Below are positions 47,301-59,700 of a stretch of 64,000 bases of DNA, piece after piece. Below the pieces are notes generated by a model. It was not told the origin of the DNA, searched no databases, and worked only from the letters and a program-made list of their open reading frames with translations. The stretch comes from Lethocerus indicus (Eukaryota; Arthropoda; Insecta; Hemiptera; Belostomatidae): assembly GCA_019843655.1 (NCBI GenBank), contig JACDQD010000008.1:13860442-13924441 (forward strand), read 5' to 3'. Within the stretch, counting starts at the first letter, position 1; each line of letters begins with the position of its first letter. Position numbers and translations under genes: made by a program.

Positions 47301-49577
47301 GGTATTAAAGGAAAGTTTTGCAGGAGTATCGCCCGATTTTAACTTAGTTACATCGATCTGTTGCCAGAAGTGTTGCTTCTACTCGGGTCACGAGCCTCAG
47401 GGATCACAGTTTTAATCGGAGTATATAAGTTGGCCTTACGAGGCTATCTAACTTTAGGGGTAATATCATTTAAGTCCGCTAAGAAAATTAATTTATTATA
47501 TTTATAAATACCAGATCATTACCTAGATTACGTGTCAAATACTATTGTTACCTGAAGTATACAGTACTACCATAGTAACAGAGTTGTGCTAATGACAGTG
47601 AATATTTGAAATTGAACGAATAAAATGCACTTGTGTAATGATAGTTGAATAGCTTTTATTCTTTCATTAGTTTGCATGAAAGTTACAATATCGAGGTGTG
47701 TATTTCTGTAAGTAAATTTTTTTACTGTAAGCTTCATTATAAGCCATATTTAACACGCCGTAAACACATGACTATTCACAGTAATACTAAATTTACTATG
47801 AATAAAATTCCGGTGTACCAGTGGAGAAAAATCGCGCCAATAATTGATTTGCGCTTTGTCTACATTTCTATGCAGTTCAAGAAGCTAAATTAAAACACCA
47901 CTTTTATAAAACCGGCGGGGGTTCCCCTTATCGAACGTGAAGAGCAGTCGTCATCCGTCGAAGGTAAGTGCTGAAAAAAATATGTGAGAGGGGAAGTAGA
48001 GGCGGCAACTCTTTTATTCAGGCTGGCGAACGGAGCGGAAGCCTAGTTTCTAATCGATACGGTGGCGAACAGCACGATAGTATCGGCCGGCCCCGGTTTA
48101 TTAGCCGGCTCTAAACCGATTTGTCCGCCGAAGGGACAAAAAGGGACACTGGGCTGGCGGGGGCGGCGGCGCCGTAAAAATAAATCCGCGTTTAGGTTTC
48201 CATGGCGACGGGCCACCTCCGCCTCCACTCCGGCCGCCCCTAATGAATTGAAAACAGAAATCATTCCTCGCCTCGCCGCCTTCTACCAACCGACGCCCCA
48301 AATGTTCCCTCTAAATAAAATATAAAAATGAAACTGCGTTCTGACCCAACGTTTAAACTAGAAACGAAGACAATTACAGGTCCGCAACATATTTAATTAT
48401 TTTTTTTTAGAAACTTTGTTTTTCCTCCTGGGTATAAACTCTCTATACGTATTTCGAGGCTAGGCTGAGTTCCGCCAATCGTCAGTAGCAATGAGGCACT
48501 TCGCTGTTACAGTCGGCACAACCTAGCTTATCAAACTAGTATTATTTACAATAATTTTTATCCATTATTTTTAACGAATATGACAGGGAGATTTTGCTTC
48601 GACAGTTACTCTCTGGGAAAACGGCCGTAATCCAACTTGGACGCGCCGTCATATTTTCTACATTTTCCGCCCGCCCGTCTTCTCTCTATAAACCGGATTT
48701 CGGAATATGGCCGTAACTGGTTCCGGGACGAGCCCGCCCTTATTACCGTACCTACTCCGCCGGATCAACAGATCAGGTGCGTTCCTCGTGGAGGAACATG
48801 GAGGGGACGGGAACAGCGGGCGAGAGAGAAAACGGGAAAAAAGGGAACGGAGAAGGGGCGACTCGGATATATTGGGTTATACGAAAGGGTAGGGGTGAAA
48901 GGAGGCGAAATAAGATGGATGGCCGGGAGCTCAGAAGAAGCCCCCCCCATTCCCCCTCATGGCCAACCTTAACAACATATTTCACACTAACACTTTAATC
49001 TCTCGTAGGACAGTTTGAATTGCTGTAATCCGGCAGTGTTCCGCCTTGAAGTTTAAAACTGTGTTATTAGTCGGGCCGCATCTGTCGTTTTATCGCTTCA
49101 AAGCTTTGTTCCCTCCGGCCGAAACTCTCGACTGTTACTTACACCTCCCGTTTGTCCTACATGAAATGTCGTACTTTCTGCTTTAAAGTGTAGCACACCC
49201 CCAAGAACGATATTAAAGACCGGAAATATTATTTATTATTTTTTTTATATTATTATTATTATTATTTTGCGGCTAACATGTTATAAATTCACTTTATTAC
49301 TCTTCTGATAGTCCCTTCTTGACTGAACTATTTATTGTACTCTTATTTATACCTGCCATTCTGTAGTTTGGTTTGTGGAGTACATAAGAGTAGAATCCCG
49401 AAGTACGCAATACATACCGTTCTCTATTATATTTATGTTCTACAATATTCACTGTCGCCAATCTTTTAATGTCCAGTATTCGTTGCTTGGCATTAGCGAT
49501 ATTATACTGAGTTTATATTATACATCAAACGGTATGTTAATAGTGTAAGAAATTTAGCATTATACCAGAGAAGAGTT
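44301..49577. other. Non-coding segment with GC-rich patches, no gene seen
   Basis: GC-rich, CpG-containing blocks occur at about 44510-44720, 48020-48240 and 48640-48960. The last has a strongly purine-biased plus strand from about 48787 to 48940. A 15-base A run lies near 46489. An ATT-rich microsatellite is at about 49231-49268. No open frame resembles a known protein. Confidence 0.45.
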
Positions 49578-49610
49578 TATATATAAGGTTCGCTTCTGTG
49601 TGAGTCAGAA
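49578..49610 (+). promoter_or_regulatory. Candidate core promoter (TATA plus initiator)
   Basis: TATATATAAG at 49578-49587 and TCAGA at 49605-49609, with the presumed +1 A at 49607. The spacing of about 29 bases is typical of arthropod TATA promoters. A short leader then reaches an ATG at 49631 that opens a hydrophobic, signal-peptide-like frame. Confidence 0.35.
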
Positions 49611-49630
49611 ATTCTTCCTCCGAGACGAGG

Positions 49631-49699
49631 ATGAAGTTGTGTGTGGGGCTATTTTTTGTGGCCTTTATGGCGGGCTATCTGCTGTTCAACCCTCTGTGA
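49631..49699 (+). CDS. Possible hydrophobic 22-residue micropeptide or signal-peptide first exon
   Basis: The frame starts MKLCVGLFFVAF, continues MAGYLLFNPL and stops at TGA. It has a basic second residue and then a hydrophobic core of about 16 residues. That is what the signal sequence of an insect secreted protein looks like, and also the size of known single-pass transmembrane micropeptides. It lies about 24 bases after the presumed start of the TATA/initiator promoter. The stop comes directly after the hydrophobic run, so either it is a complete micropeptide, a donor inside the frame leads to an unseen second exon (none is obvious), or the match is chance. I do not recognise a family. 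Confidence 0.25.
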   Translation: MKLCVGLFFVAFMAGYLLFNPL

Positions 49700-51014
49700 A
49701 TGTCAAGGCGGCTCCCCTTTATAAGTTACGTGTCATCTCGTATTCGGGCCCGGCTCAGGTCACGTGACCACCAGACTGGATCCCTCCCGCCCGTTAGATA
49801 TAGAAGAAACGTGCCGTTCTACGGGAAAGAATTTCACTTGAGAATGTATTACACTGGACAGAAAAGTCTTCTTAAAACGAATAGGCTCGCTTATAATTTT
49901 GACCTTTATTGGAACCGGATACGATATATGTATGGAAGGGCACAATACATATGCATTCCTCTTTAACGGTTTTGGTTGGATTCGGCAATTAGCACAATAT
50001 TATTAAGTTTTAACCACATTTAGATCACCACCGTACCTCTATGTATTGCTCTTCTTAATTAATCTCTAAATATCATAAAGGTTTTGCGATTATGATAAGC
50101 TAAACAGTTCAACTAAAGTATTCAAGTATTATATTTTTATTGCAAAATATAGAATGTCAAATGTTTGAATCGCAGTATTCTGCAAGAATTATGTTGAATA
50201 TGTCCACAAAATTATATAATTAAAATATTGCTTCTGTTCGTTACATGAAAAAGAGAATAACTTAATTAAATTGGAGTTAAAGTTTAGGGCCAATCTACAA
50301 TCTATATTTCGGATATGGGCGGTAATCAGAAAGTGTAAGAAGTGCGTTAACTCTAATTAGGGAAAAGAAACCTCTAGGTTGCTGCTCAAACTTCCGCTCG
50401 AGACCGAACTTGAGCACTTTCCTTGAAACTTTAAAGGACTTAGGTAAGTCTTCCGACACCTCTCCCTATCTTTTTATCGAGTATTCCGGCCAGCATAATG
50501 AGCGGCGCTGTAGTTGGTTCACCGCGCGCGCTAACTCCCAATAAGCTATCATAATTCAGCCCTTCTAAATCTTTCTCTTGGGCGCATCGTTGCCAGATTT
50601 CTTATCCGTCTTTGGTGGATTTTCTTAACCAATTAGGCCAGTACTACGGACTGCTTGTATTAATATGGTATTATTCATGAGTATATAATCCTATTTCACT
50701 ATCCTTTATCCCGATAAAATTATCTGGGTAAAATTTCTATCCGTTGCAATCCATTTGATTTGAGGTTGATTTGGCACCGGTTAAAAACCTAATCCTTCTC
50801 TCTTTTGTGCAGGCCCAGTTTCATAAGAGCACTAACGCCAATTGATACCGACATAAAACTGTTATCAGTTCAATAATTGGATGAGCCGATACGAGATTAT
50901 ATAGGGGTCCTTTGGGAGGCGGCGGCTTGTGTCCCCTGGTCCGGGGGGAACAAGAAATCAATTCTCGCGCTCCCAGTCGCACAGGCCACACGTAGCCCAG
51001 TGTGAGTGCGTTAT

Positions 51015-51068
<54 letters not shown>

Positions 51069-54000
51069 GTGTTTGTGCATCTGACGCCCGCTGAATAAAC
51101 AGGACGCTCCACGACTTGCCGTCCCAAATACGGTATTTGTTCTCCGGAGTTGTTTCTCGAGCCTTCGAATAAAGTCGGTTTTTCGAACGGAATCTCATGA
51201 AATGTATATTCTACACTCCGCCGGGGCATGAATATATATTCGATTCCTCGCCCCGAGATTTCGGAATCATTAACATACCAGCTACTGTTTTTCACAGATC
51301 GTCAGTTGTACAAAACCAAACGTGGCAAGGAAAAAAGGAAATGTTTATTGAAAATAAATCGTCAATAATGAAAGGAGTAATGAAAATATCCTAGCATACA
51401 ATCAATCTATACTATTATAAGTATTGCAAAATCGAGTTGAAATATTCAAATGAATTTATCGACGCAGGGTTGGACAGCTTATATTAATTGTCCCATAAAA
51501 CGAAATCTATATTTAACAGACAGTGTACGGGGCCCAAACAAAGTGTTTTTACAGCAATTGCACGAGAGGCATTAAGTTACAAAATGAAATGCGGCTGATT
51601 GGATAAGCGGAAGCGAACTTTTCATCAATTTCGACAGTTATGATCCAAGAAAGTGTGTTATTTTGTGACTAGCTTTAAATTATGTTTGTATACACGATTC
51701 GATAAAATTATTCCCGGCGGGAGAGAAACAAGCGGAATGCATAAAGGATATTGCACAGTATATGATCCGGCCCCCGTAAATGTATAACGGATTCGAGCGA
51801 TCTGTAATCAAAATATATTTCGGGCGGCGAGGGTAAGCCGCTGCCCCCTTGGGGTTGTTATTTGGACTGAGGGCCGCTAATAAAACCCGGCTTATTCTGG
51901 ACGGGCTTCCCTTTTGCTCAAAGGATTCTCTAGAAAAGTAAATTCGAATCGGCGTCGACGTTTATATCCTTCCTCCCGGGCCGGATACGCCCTGTATCCG
52001 CTTCGTAAAACTAACTTAATTTCCGCAGTGTCTTCCGGCGTTAAACGAATTAAAGCTCTGTTTTACTGGGAGCAGCGTTAAAACGGGGTCGCCTTAACGA
52101 CTGAGATTTTAGACGTTTTAGATCCCCCGTCAGAAAGCAGGTTTAGCAATTCATAAGGTAAACCGCATAGCAGGTTGACACAATTTTACATCACTTTCAA
52201 AAATTGTATGGAGGGATTTTCCTGATCCTCTCGTTTGGTCTTTGTACTTACAGTCCCAATAATATTTGGATTTGTACGCTGAAATTATAGAAACTAAGTG
52301 GACAGTAATTAGTAACGACCGGTTGAACGTGAATAATAAAATTTGATTAACCTACTTGATATTAATTCCCAAAATATAATTCAAACACCAGTGAAACAAA
52401 AAACAAAATTAATAAAATGATTGATAGCATAGCATAAACTTTAGGTCCTGAAGCGAAATCCTGGCCAATGATCGTGACGAGTTGAAAATAGGCGTGCGAA
52501 ACGTGTGGAATCAAATTAATACAACCACACCTGCACATATTTGTCGTCTTATTGTTTTCTAGTTCTGCTCATAACAAGAATGTCTAATGGGATTCAGGTT
52601 TATAATTGTGCAGTTCGAACAATCGAGGCCGACCTGTCCGGGATGAAGAATGCGTCGCTCATTGCGCTGTATAAATCCGTCTAAACGTATTTGAAACTGA
52701 ATGGTAAAGCCTGAAATTGCAGAGTCGGCGCTGCTCGGTGTTAATCTTGAAAGGCTTCGCACGTCGTATGGCTTCTCGTTTCCCATTGTAACTCCTCCTC
52801 CCCGCCCAAGCGACTGCTTACTTGAGAATATTAATTATTCTCCGGTTCTAATGCAACGCCTTATAAATAAGAAACCGGCCGCTAATGGAAGACCACCGCC
52901 CGGGGTTTCGTTTTAATTCTTTTTTTGTTTCGCCAACAAAATGAAAAGTCAACAGGGCTTTTTGTGGCGCGATTAAGCGCTGAAAAGAATCCGGAAAACA
53001 TTGAGAGCGTAAAGCCGTTATTCTCAATTGTACGCGCGGTAAAGAAAATTGCTAACTGAGGTTGTATTGTATTTCTTCGACGCAGAACTATGACCTAATA
53101 TTTTTTTTAATTTGGACGTAAATTATATTAACATCAGTGAATTCTGGAGTACCGTGGGTAAAATTACCTACAGTAATTGTATACCTACATAGAAACGTAG
53201 TTTCGTTGTTTCCACCGTGATTCCTTAAAAATTAAGTTAATGATAGCATCTAATTGTTACTAATCCAACAATTTATATATATTATTTATGTGAGGTTTCT
53301 GAATCAGTGAGGTCTTTGCGCGGTCGTTTTTCTACCCTCACTCATGAAATTATTAAATAAAACAAGTAGTAGTATTATGACCATAACAGTAGCATAACAC
53401 CCCATGTTATGTTACGTAGAATAATGAAACACTTAAATAAAACTATAGTCCCACCTTTAATTCGGTTCAGAGGATTATGTTACTAGACAGAACTGTGCCG
53501 TTATACGGTTCTATAAAATTGATAAAACGGGCAAATAAGTTTGGACTGCACCAGTATGTGCAAGTGGGATGGGAAAATTCAAAATTAATCGAACGCGAAA
53601 ATAGAACCGGGGGTTGATTAGGGTTAATGGTGCTAAACAAAATTCAGGGCTGTGGGAGGGGATATATGCGCTTTGGGATTATTAATGAATAATTTCCAAC
53701 TCAATGAAGATGGGCGATGTGGGTTCGCATATGTTGTTCAGGCCCAGCTCGGAAATTTATACCTTTTATACACCGGCCATACAGCGTGCAGTTTTGTGTA
53801 CTCACATGTACTGGCCCTTATAACTATCTTCTAATTCCTTATTGATTAGTTTAAAACATCGAAACTTGAAAAAACAAATTACAGTTTTCTGTAATCTTGT
53901 TAATAGTTTAAATAAGCTATATAACCTTTAAAAGCGTCTGAAAACTCTATACTCCTTTTTGGATACCATTTCTATCTTGTGCCATGATATATGAAAAAAA

Positions 54001-55047
54001 TAGTTAATTCAATTATTATATATATAGAGGAATCTTTTCTAGGCTCATTAGAAAACGGTTGTCAATAAAACACTTCTTCGGTTAAAATTCAGACCGAAGG
54101 ACGGAAAAAAGCACGGCAAAATAAAGGAAGGACAATATTTCCCCGCCGACTGAATAGACCATTGTTTACCGTTCAGATCGTTTTTCCTAAGCCCCCAACA
54201 ATCCTCGCAGACAACGAATGCGTTTTATTAGAAAACCGAAGGAAAAGTAATATTTGCATCTGGCATTATTCACTAGCCAACCCGGAATAATTTTATAGAA
54301 TAGAATCCCCGAAATAGTATTGTTTTAATCGAGTCGCTTAAAACAAACGACTTATTTAAAAATTTGGGAGCGAAATTACTGGAAAGAAAATGCAGCTTTG
54401 ATTATGTTCAATGTGTCAATTGATCATCACTGCAACCCTAATCGGCCGGATAGAATATTTTATTTGACATCGAAACTCTGGGCCCGCCTCCGAGCGGATG
54501 GTATAAACCAGCCCTAAGGGCTTAAATAATTCGATCACTTCAACCTCCATTATCCACCTGGCTTTCTCCGGGGATCAGACCTTATACTCTATAACGTGGT
54601 AAACGTCGTGTCTCGTTTCCAAGCGGACGGGAGGGAACGACTCAACAGCATTAGTTCACGTAGGTTCACAAGTAAGGGGCGTAAGAATTTCTAATAAAGA
54701 GGAGGAAGCGGAAGCAGTTTTGCTCGGACTGAGCCACGAGACAGAGAGTGGGCACTCTGTACACGGAATTGTCTCTTGAGAACTCAAGTCAAGTGCCACT
54801 TACACAGGTCATAAATCAGCAAGCTCGAGGGACTGAGTTCTCTTCAAGCCTTGCCACTCTTGACCGGGAATTGAAACTTGCTGCTACAACCAACATCACA
54901 CATTCTGCCAATATCAGGTTTAAGATATTATATTAAATATGACACTAAATGCGATATTAAATATGACCCAATTTATCGTATCAATGCAGCAATGTCCTAA
55001 TTGACTTGGAATTCAACAGGAATGTTAGCCGAATAGAGCATAAATGT
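49700..55047. other. Non-coding segment, (GT)n tract, no gene seen
   Basis: Mostly AT-rich with moderate GC patches near 50900-51000, 51830-52120 and 52700-52910. A frame at about 54748-54936 has rather protein-like composition but begins at GTG and matches nothing I recognise. A short duplication of GATATTAAATATGAC-like sequence lies at about 54925-54972. Confidence 0.45.
51018..51075. repeat. (GT)n microsatellite
   Basis: A GT dinucleotide tract of more than 40 perfect bases with a few interruptions (GC, TT) at the right end. Confidence 0.95.
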
Positions 55048-55274
55048 TTTTCGTGTGTTTCTGTCTCCTCTCGCTCTGGTTTGGTCTTTTGCTCTCCATC
55101 TTCAGTAGCGGTGTCAGTCACTTTTGGCACTTTGGATATTTTTTGGGCATCCTCACTGCACTGTCACTGTCACTTGTACCATAGTGGTTTGTCTAGCAGA
55201 AGACCAAACCAGCGAGAGGAGACAGAAACACACGAAGTCTACGGTATTCCAACCCCTCGCGGACCACAAAACAG
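55048..55274. repeat. Foldback (snapback) element, copy 2
   Basis: A second member of the family at 16181-16400. The inverted arms are about 55048-55093 and 55195-55237, with few mismatches. The loop is longer (about 100 bases) because of an extra segment, but the GCATCCTCACTGCACTGTCA block and the 3' tail ending ACCACAAAACAG are conserved. The outer part of the left arm is missing compared with copy 1. Confidence 0.85.
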
Positions 55275-55699
55275 CTAAAATAAATGTTTTTCATAATTTC
55301 ATGTCTCATTTCCTGATAAGCGTATTCGGATGTGTACCCCGTACTACCATGCAATATTAATAGAACCATTTATAATGAATTGATAATGCTTTAATCTAGG
55401 TACTATAGATGAGAGAATGCATTGAAAAAACATTATTCTGTTGTATACGCTAAAAAATATGTATTTCTTATTATTTATAGATATCCCTCTTCGTAATTTG
55501 AACATTGGCGATCTTTCTCCAGACAATATTCGAAATCTCTTTATCTTTAGTCACGTATAACAAGCGCTGTCTGCTGTTTGAAAACACGGCTCTATTTCGA
55601 GTGTGCGCTCGAGGCCAAGAGAGGTTTTGTACCTTATGAGAAAATCATGGGGGAACGCGATGAAGGGCTGGTGTGGGAGCCTCATTTAACAAGCGTGTT

Positions 55700-55750
55700 C
55701 CTCCTCCTCCTCCTCCTCCTACTACTACTACTCCTCCTCCTCCACCTCCT
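55700..55750. repeat. CCT/ACT trinucleotide repeat
   Basis: (CCT)n changing to (ACT)n and back to (CCT)n over about 50 bases. Confidence 0.9.
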
Positions 55751-56648
55751 GGTCCTGCCGTGAAGGGGGGATCGATACCATTTCTTGCGGGGGCCGCTCC
55801 CGCCCCGCCCCCCGCTCGCCACGCCTGGTTCGACCCCCCACCGAATATCTTCCGCCGGCCTCGAGCCCTTTTGAAAAGGCGTTAAAAGGGCGCGATATCC
55901 CCAAGATGGGGGGGGGGCGCGCTTAATGGCACGCGGCGAGACCGTTTTCACGCCCGCCGTCGGCCGTTACTCCTTAATGCATATTCAGCAGCGCATTACA
56001 GGCTACCGCCGTTCATCGGGGGCTGCGAAGGCCTGGAAATCCGGCGATATTCATTTTGAAAGATAGAATCCGAGATATTCTATAGCGGTATTCACGCTTG
56101 CGATTTTCTATCTAGACTAACTGATTTGATATATCTTTTATTTGATATATTTTTGGAAAATTTTCTGTGATGATTCTATGTGGTTATGTTGACGAGTTAA
56201 CGAAGCCGGTTTTATCAGTAAGAGCGTCATATTTCAATTCCGATTTATGGCACATTTGTTCCTCCGGACTCTTTCATCACGACGCGAGAACGCAATCAAA
56301 CGAACGCTGGTAAAAAGTGTGAATGGGAAAGGGGCATCGATTCGCTTCCTTGTTAAGACTAAACGAGTAATGAGTTCTTTTTTTAAGTCAGCATGGGGCC
56401 CGGACCTAGTTAACTCGATTCCGGGGAAATTACTTGAGTCAATTGATCTGGAATTCCCTCTTCAACCATCGCCGTTTCACAGGTCCTATCCCCCGAGTTT
56501 CTGCTTAACATTGAATACAATTCTACACCTCTAATTCCTGTGAAATAATTTTATTAATTTTTTAGATTTCTGACTATGGTTTAAATATTTTTGAGATATA
56601 TTTAAGGTTTCCTTTTTAACACCTACATATTATAAATAAAACTTATTT

Positions 56649-56652
<4 letters not shown>

Positions 56653-56702
<50 letters not shown>
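56653..56702. repeat. (TA)n microsatellite
   Basis: A perfect TA dinucleotide tract of about 50 bp. Confidence 0.95.
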
Positions 56703-56703
<1 letters not shown>

Positions 56704-59700
56704 GTATGTTAGATGTGCCGAAGCAAACTAATGGGTTTGGGTTCTCCTATACCGGACCTTCAATCCTGGACTTACAATGATCCCAATTACTTCGTTCTAA
56801 TGAGAACACCGGAGTTTACGAACTCCTCTTGCTTAATCAGACGAAATTTGCAATTGAATATCAACTGATTAAACCGAAGGAGCTTGTAAATGCCCGCATA
56901 CTCATTAGAATTCAGTTCGGTAGTCGGGTCCGTAACAGCTAAAGTGCAGTTTTAAGGCTGACGCTCTCAGAGTGGCGAGAAGCCCACGTATAGTGAAAGC
57001 AAGTAGAGTCAACCCTGGTACGAATGCTGCGACTGAATTGTCCTTCGATCGTAATTTTATCCGATTAAACCATGGGATAACTCGTAAGCGCTAGTATAAT
57101 TAAGTTAATCCATTATTATATTATTGCCAAGACGGGGTATCGTCTACGCATGACAACCGACATGTGTGATTCACGCGTACTACTGACGAAAGTGTTACTG
57201 AAGATGGTGAACGGCCTTAAAAAAGACTAAACCAGCGATATAGGACTGGTAGAAACCGTTTGAAATAGCCATTACTGATTATATCATATATTCTTCATTT
57301 TTTTAATCACTCAATTATATAGTAATAATAAACAATTCGTTTATGACCTGTTGATTAGCCTCATTAATATCTCGTCTCATATTTTAAAAAGAATTATTTG
57401 AGTTTGTAATTAACTCTGAATCTTGTGTACATTTTACAGGGTCGTATTTTTGGCACGGGACGGGTTCGACGCGACCGAGAGCGAAGCCTGAGTATTATGA
57501 CATGCCATAAACCTTTTATCGCCACTAGACTCGGTAACGGAACACAAAATATTCACGCAGTAAACCCTACCCGACAATACTATTTCCTTAACATTACCCT
57601 TTACTATGCGTGCTTCTGTGCATTTGCTAGACGCATTTTACACCACTATCTCGTTAAGGGCCTCAACAATTTTCATTGGCACTATTTTCGTCTTCCTCTC
57701 GTTTGTTCTTTCGAACAAAGGTTTGGAAAGGTGGTCTTTCCAATGCTACACATTTGCAAATTGTTATATTAGATAAACATTCAATTGCAGGTGCTATTAT
57801 CAAGTTGGCGTTTATGGGATCTGTTCTGAGTTTAGTGAGCCAATTATTTGCTTGATTTTATTCCGAATTTTAATTTTGAGCATGCCCAGAACCTCTTAAT
57901 GATTCTATAATGTAGATTGAAATGTTTTCGCACACAGCAACCTTGCTGAGTACATGGTTATTTCTACAATCAATCGCTATAGTGAACTATTGGATAATGA
58001 GGATCTTCATATTTTATAAGTGCCAATTTACAACCGAGTTTTCAGAGCCCTCCTCCATTTGCCAGATTCGCGGGGGGATAATTATCGCTGGAATTCCTAT
58101 TTTCTCGCGATTAAACTTAAAGTTCAAAACCCCCGGCGCGCTCCAAAGTGCTGGCGCGGACGGAGGCTTAGTCTAAATAACCGGTCTGAGTTGGGTGATC
58201 CCCGCCCCCGTCCTCCAACCTGCACCCAACCTAATCCCCGCCTCCATGTTAATTTCGCCCATTTAAATGTATGATTAATCGGCGTCAAACCTGTTCTGCT
58301 GTAGAGCCGCCCCCGCCTTCTAGTCAGGTATGCATTATTAACGTACCACTTTGGGCGAATTTCCGGACCCGGCGTTGTGTATCACTAATCACCTGGTAAC
58401 CGACAATACATAAATAACGAGCAATACACGAGCCGTATTAAAATTGGCGGAAAAAAGTTTTCACCGCGTCAATTTCAATAAAATATCATTAATTCAATCG
58501 ACAGATCAGTTATCTTGCGAGCTTAAACAATAACATGTATTATTTATCTAAAACTAGACAGATTGGTCAAATAAACCCAAATTACATTGCGAAAACAATT
58601 TGCAAAATTGGTCCCGATAGACTGCAAACAATATTTACCCGGGCAGGAAAATCAACGGAGCTAAAAGTTAAATTAGTTAATTAATTAAATTTTAGCTAAT
58701 TACAATTCTTTGCATAAGTGGGGCGAAAGGGTGAATTTCGTGGATGAGTCGGTAAACCGGTGGTTATGCAATTCCCTTAATGAACACGCATGAATTTATA
58801 ATTCGAGTAAAATTCGCTCAAACCAACTGCAAGGAACTCCTGCCCGTCGGAATATCTTAATTAAACGAGCGGAACTCACTAATTGCAGTATACACCGCTA
58901 GGTAATGAGGAAATTCTAATAGTGTTTTAATAGTAACCTTAGATATTCGTAATACAGTTTACGGTCGGGTCTATCTTGTGGTGGGGTAATTTGGATGAAA
59001 CGTGAGCGCCTACAGTTTTGTAACAGACTTTTACGTCATAATCGGAACAGTACGGAATATTGACGTGATCCCAATAGAGGGGCAATAAATACCCGTCAAA
59101 AATTACTCTGAGAACATTCCTCGTGTACCATTGAAAATTTATGTATCCTATTATTCACTTGAAATAGCCAAACATAAACAGGGCACCAGCGCAGAAGGTA
59201 TATTAGTTATCAGGATAACTCCTAACAATATAGACATTTTTATAAATGAAACGATGTAATTTAAACCATAAAGGGAAGATGAAAATTATGAAAATGTTAT
59301 TTTCTTTTTATCAATTCAATATTTCTTTGAATTAAGAGCTCCAATGAACACTATTTTAGGGCCTTAGTAGGGCCGGATTTTGTACTTTTCAATTTAAACT
59401 AAAGAGTAAAATTTGTAATGTGATAATTAGTGCGTATGGATATGTTAAGAGATCGAACTGTTTCGGTAACGTTATAAGGCGAGAGTTTTCTATATGGTAT
59501 TCTACATGGTGGTGAATTCAGGGTAAAACTCCCGATACAAGTTAGTAAAGAAAATACATGTGAATAAATAAGTGGTATTTTATCGCTCGGAGAAGATAGA
59601 ACGTTATAGCCAGCCCCCTAATAGACTTTTATGGTCCCATTTGAGGCGCACATTTATACCGGCGTCGTAAATATTTCGGTCCGTTGTACTTCTAAAACAT

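Noticed and set aside
42820..48210. Three perfect matches to an RFX X-box (42820, 47566 and about 48197)
   Set aside because: The degenerate motif is expected about twice in 64 kb on both strands, so three is not notable.
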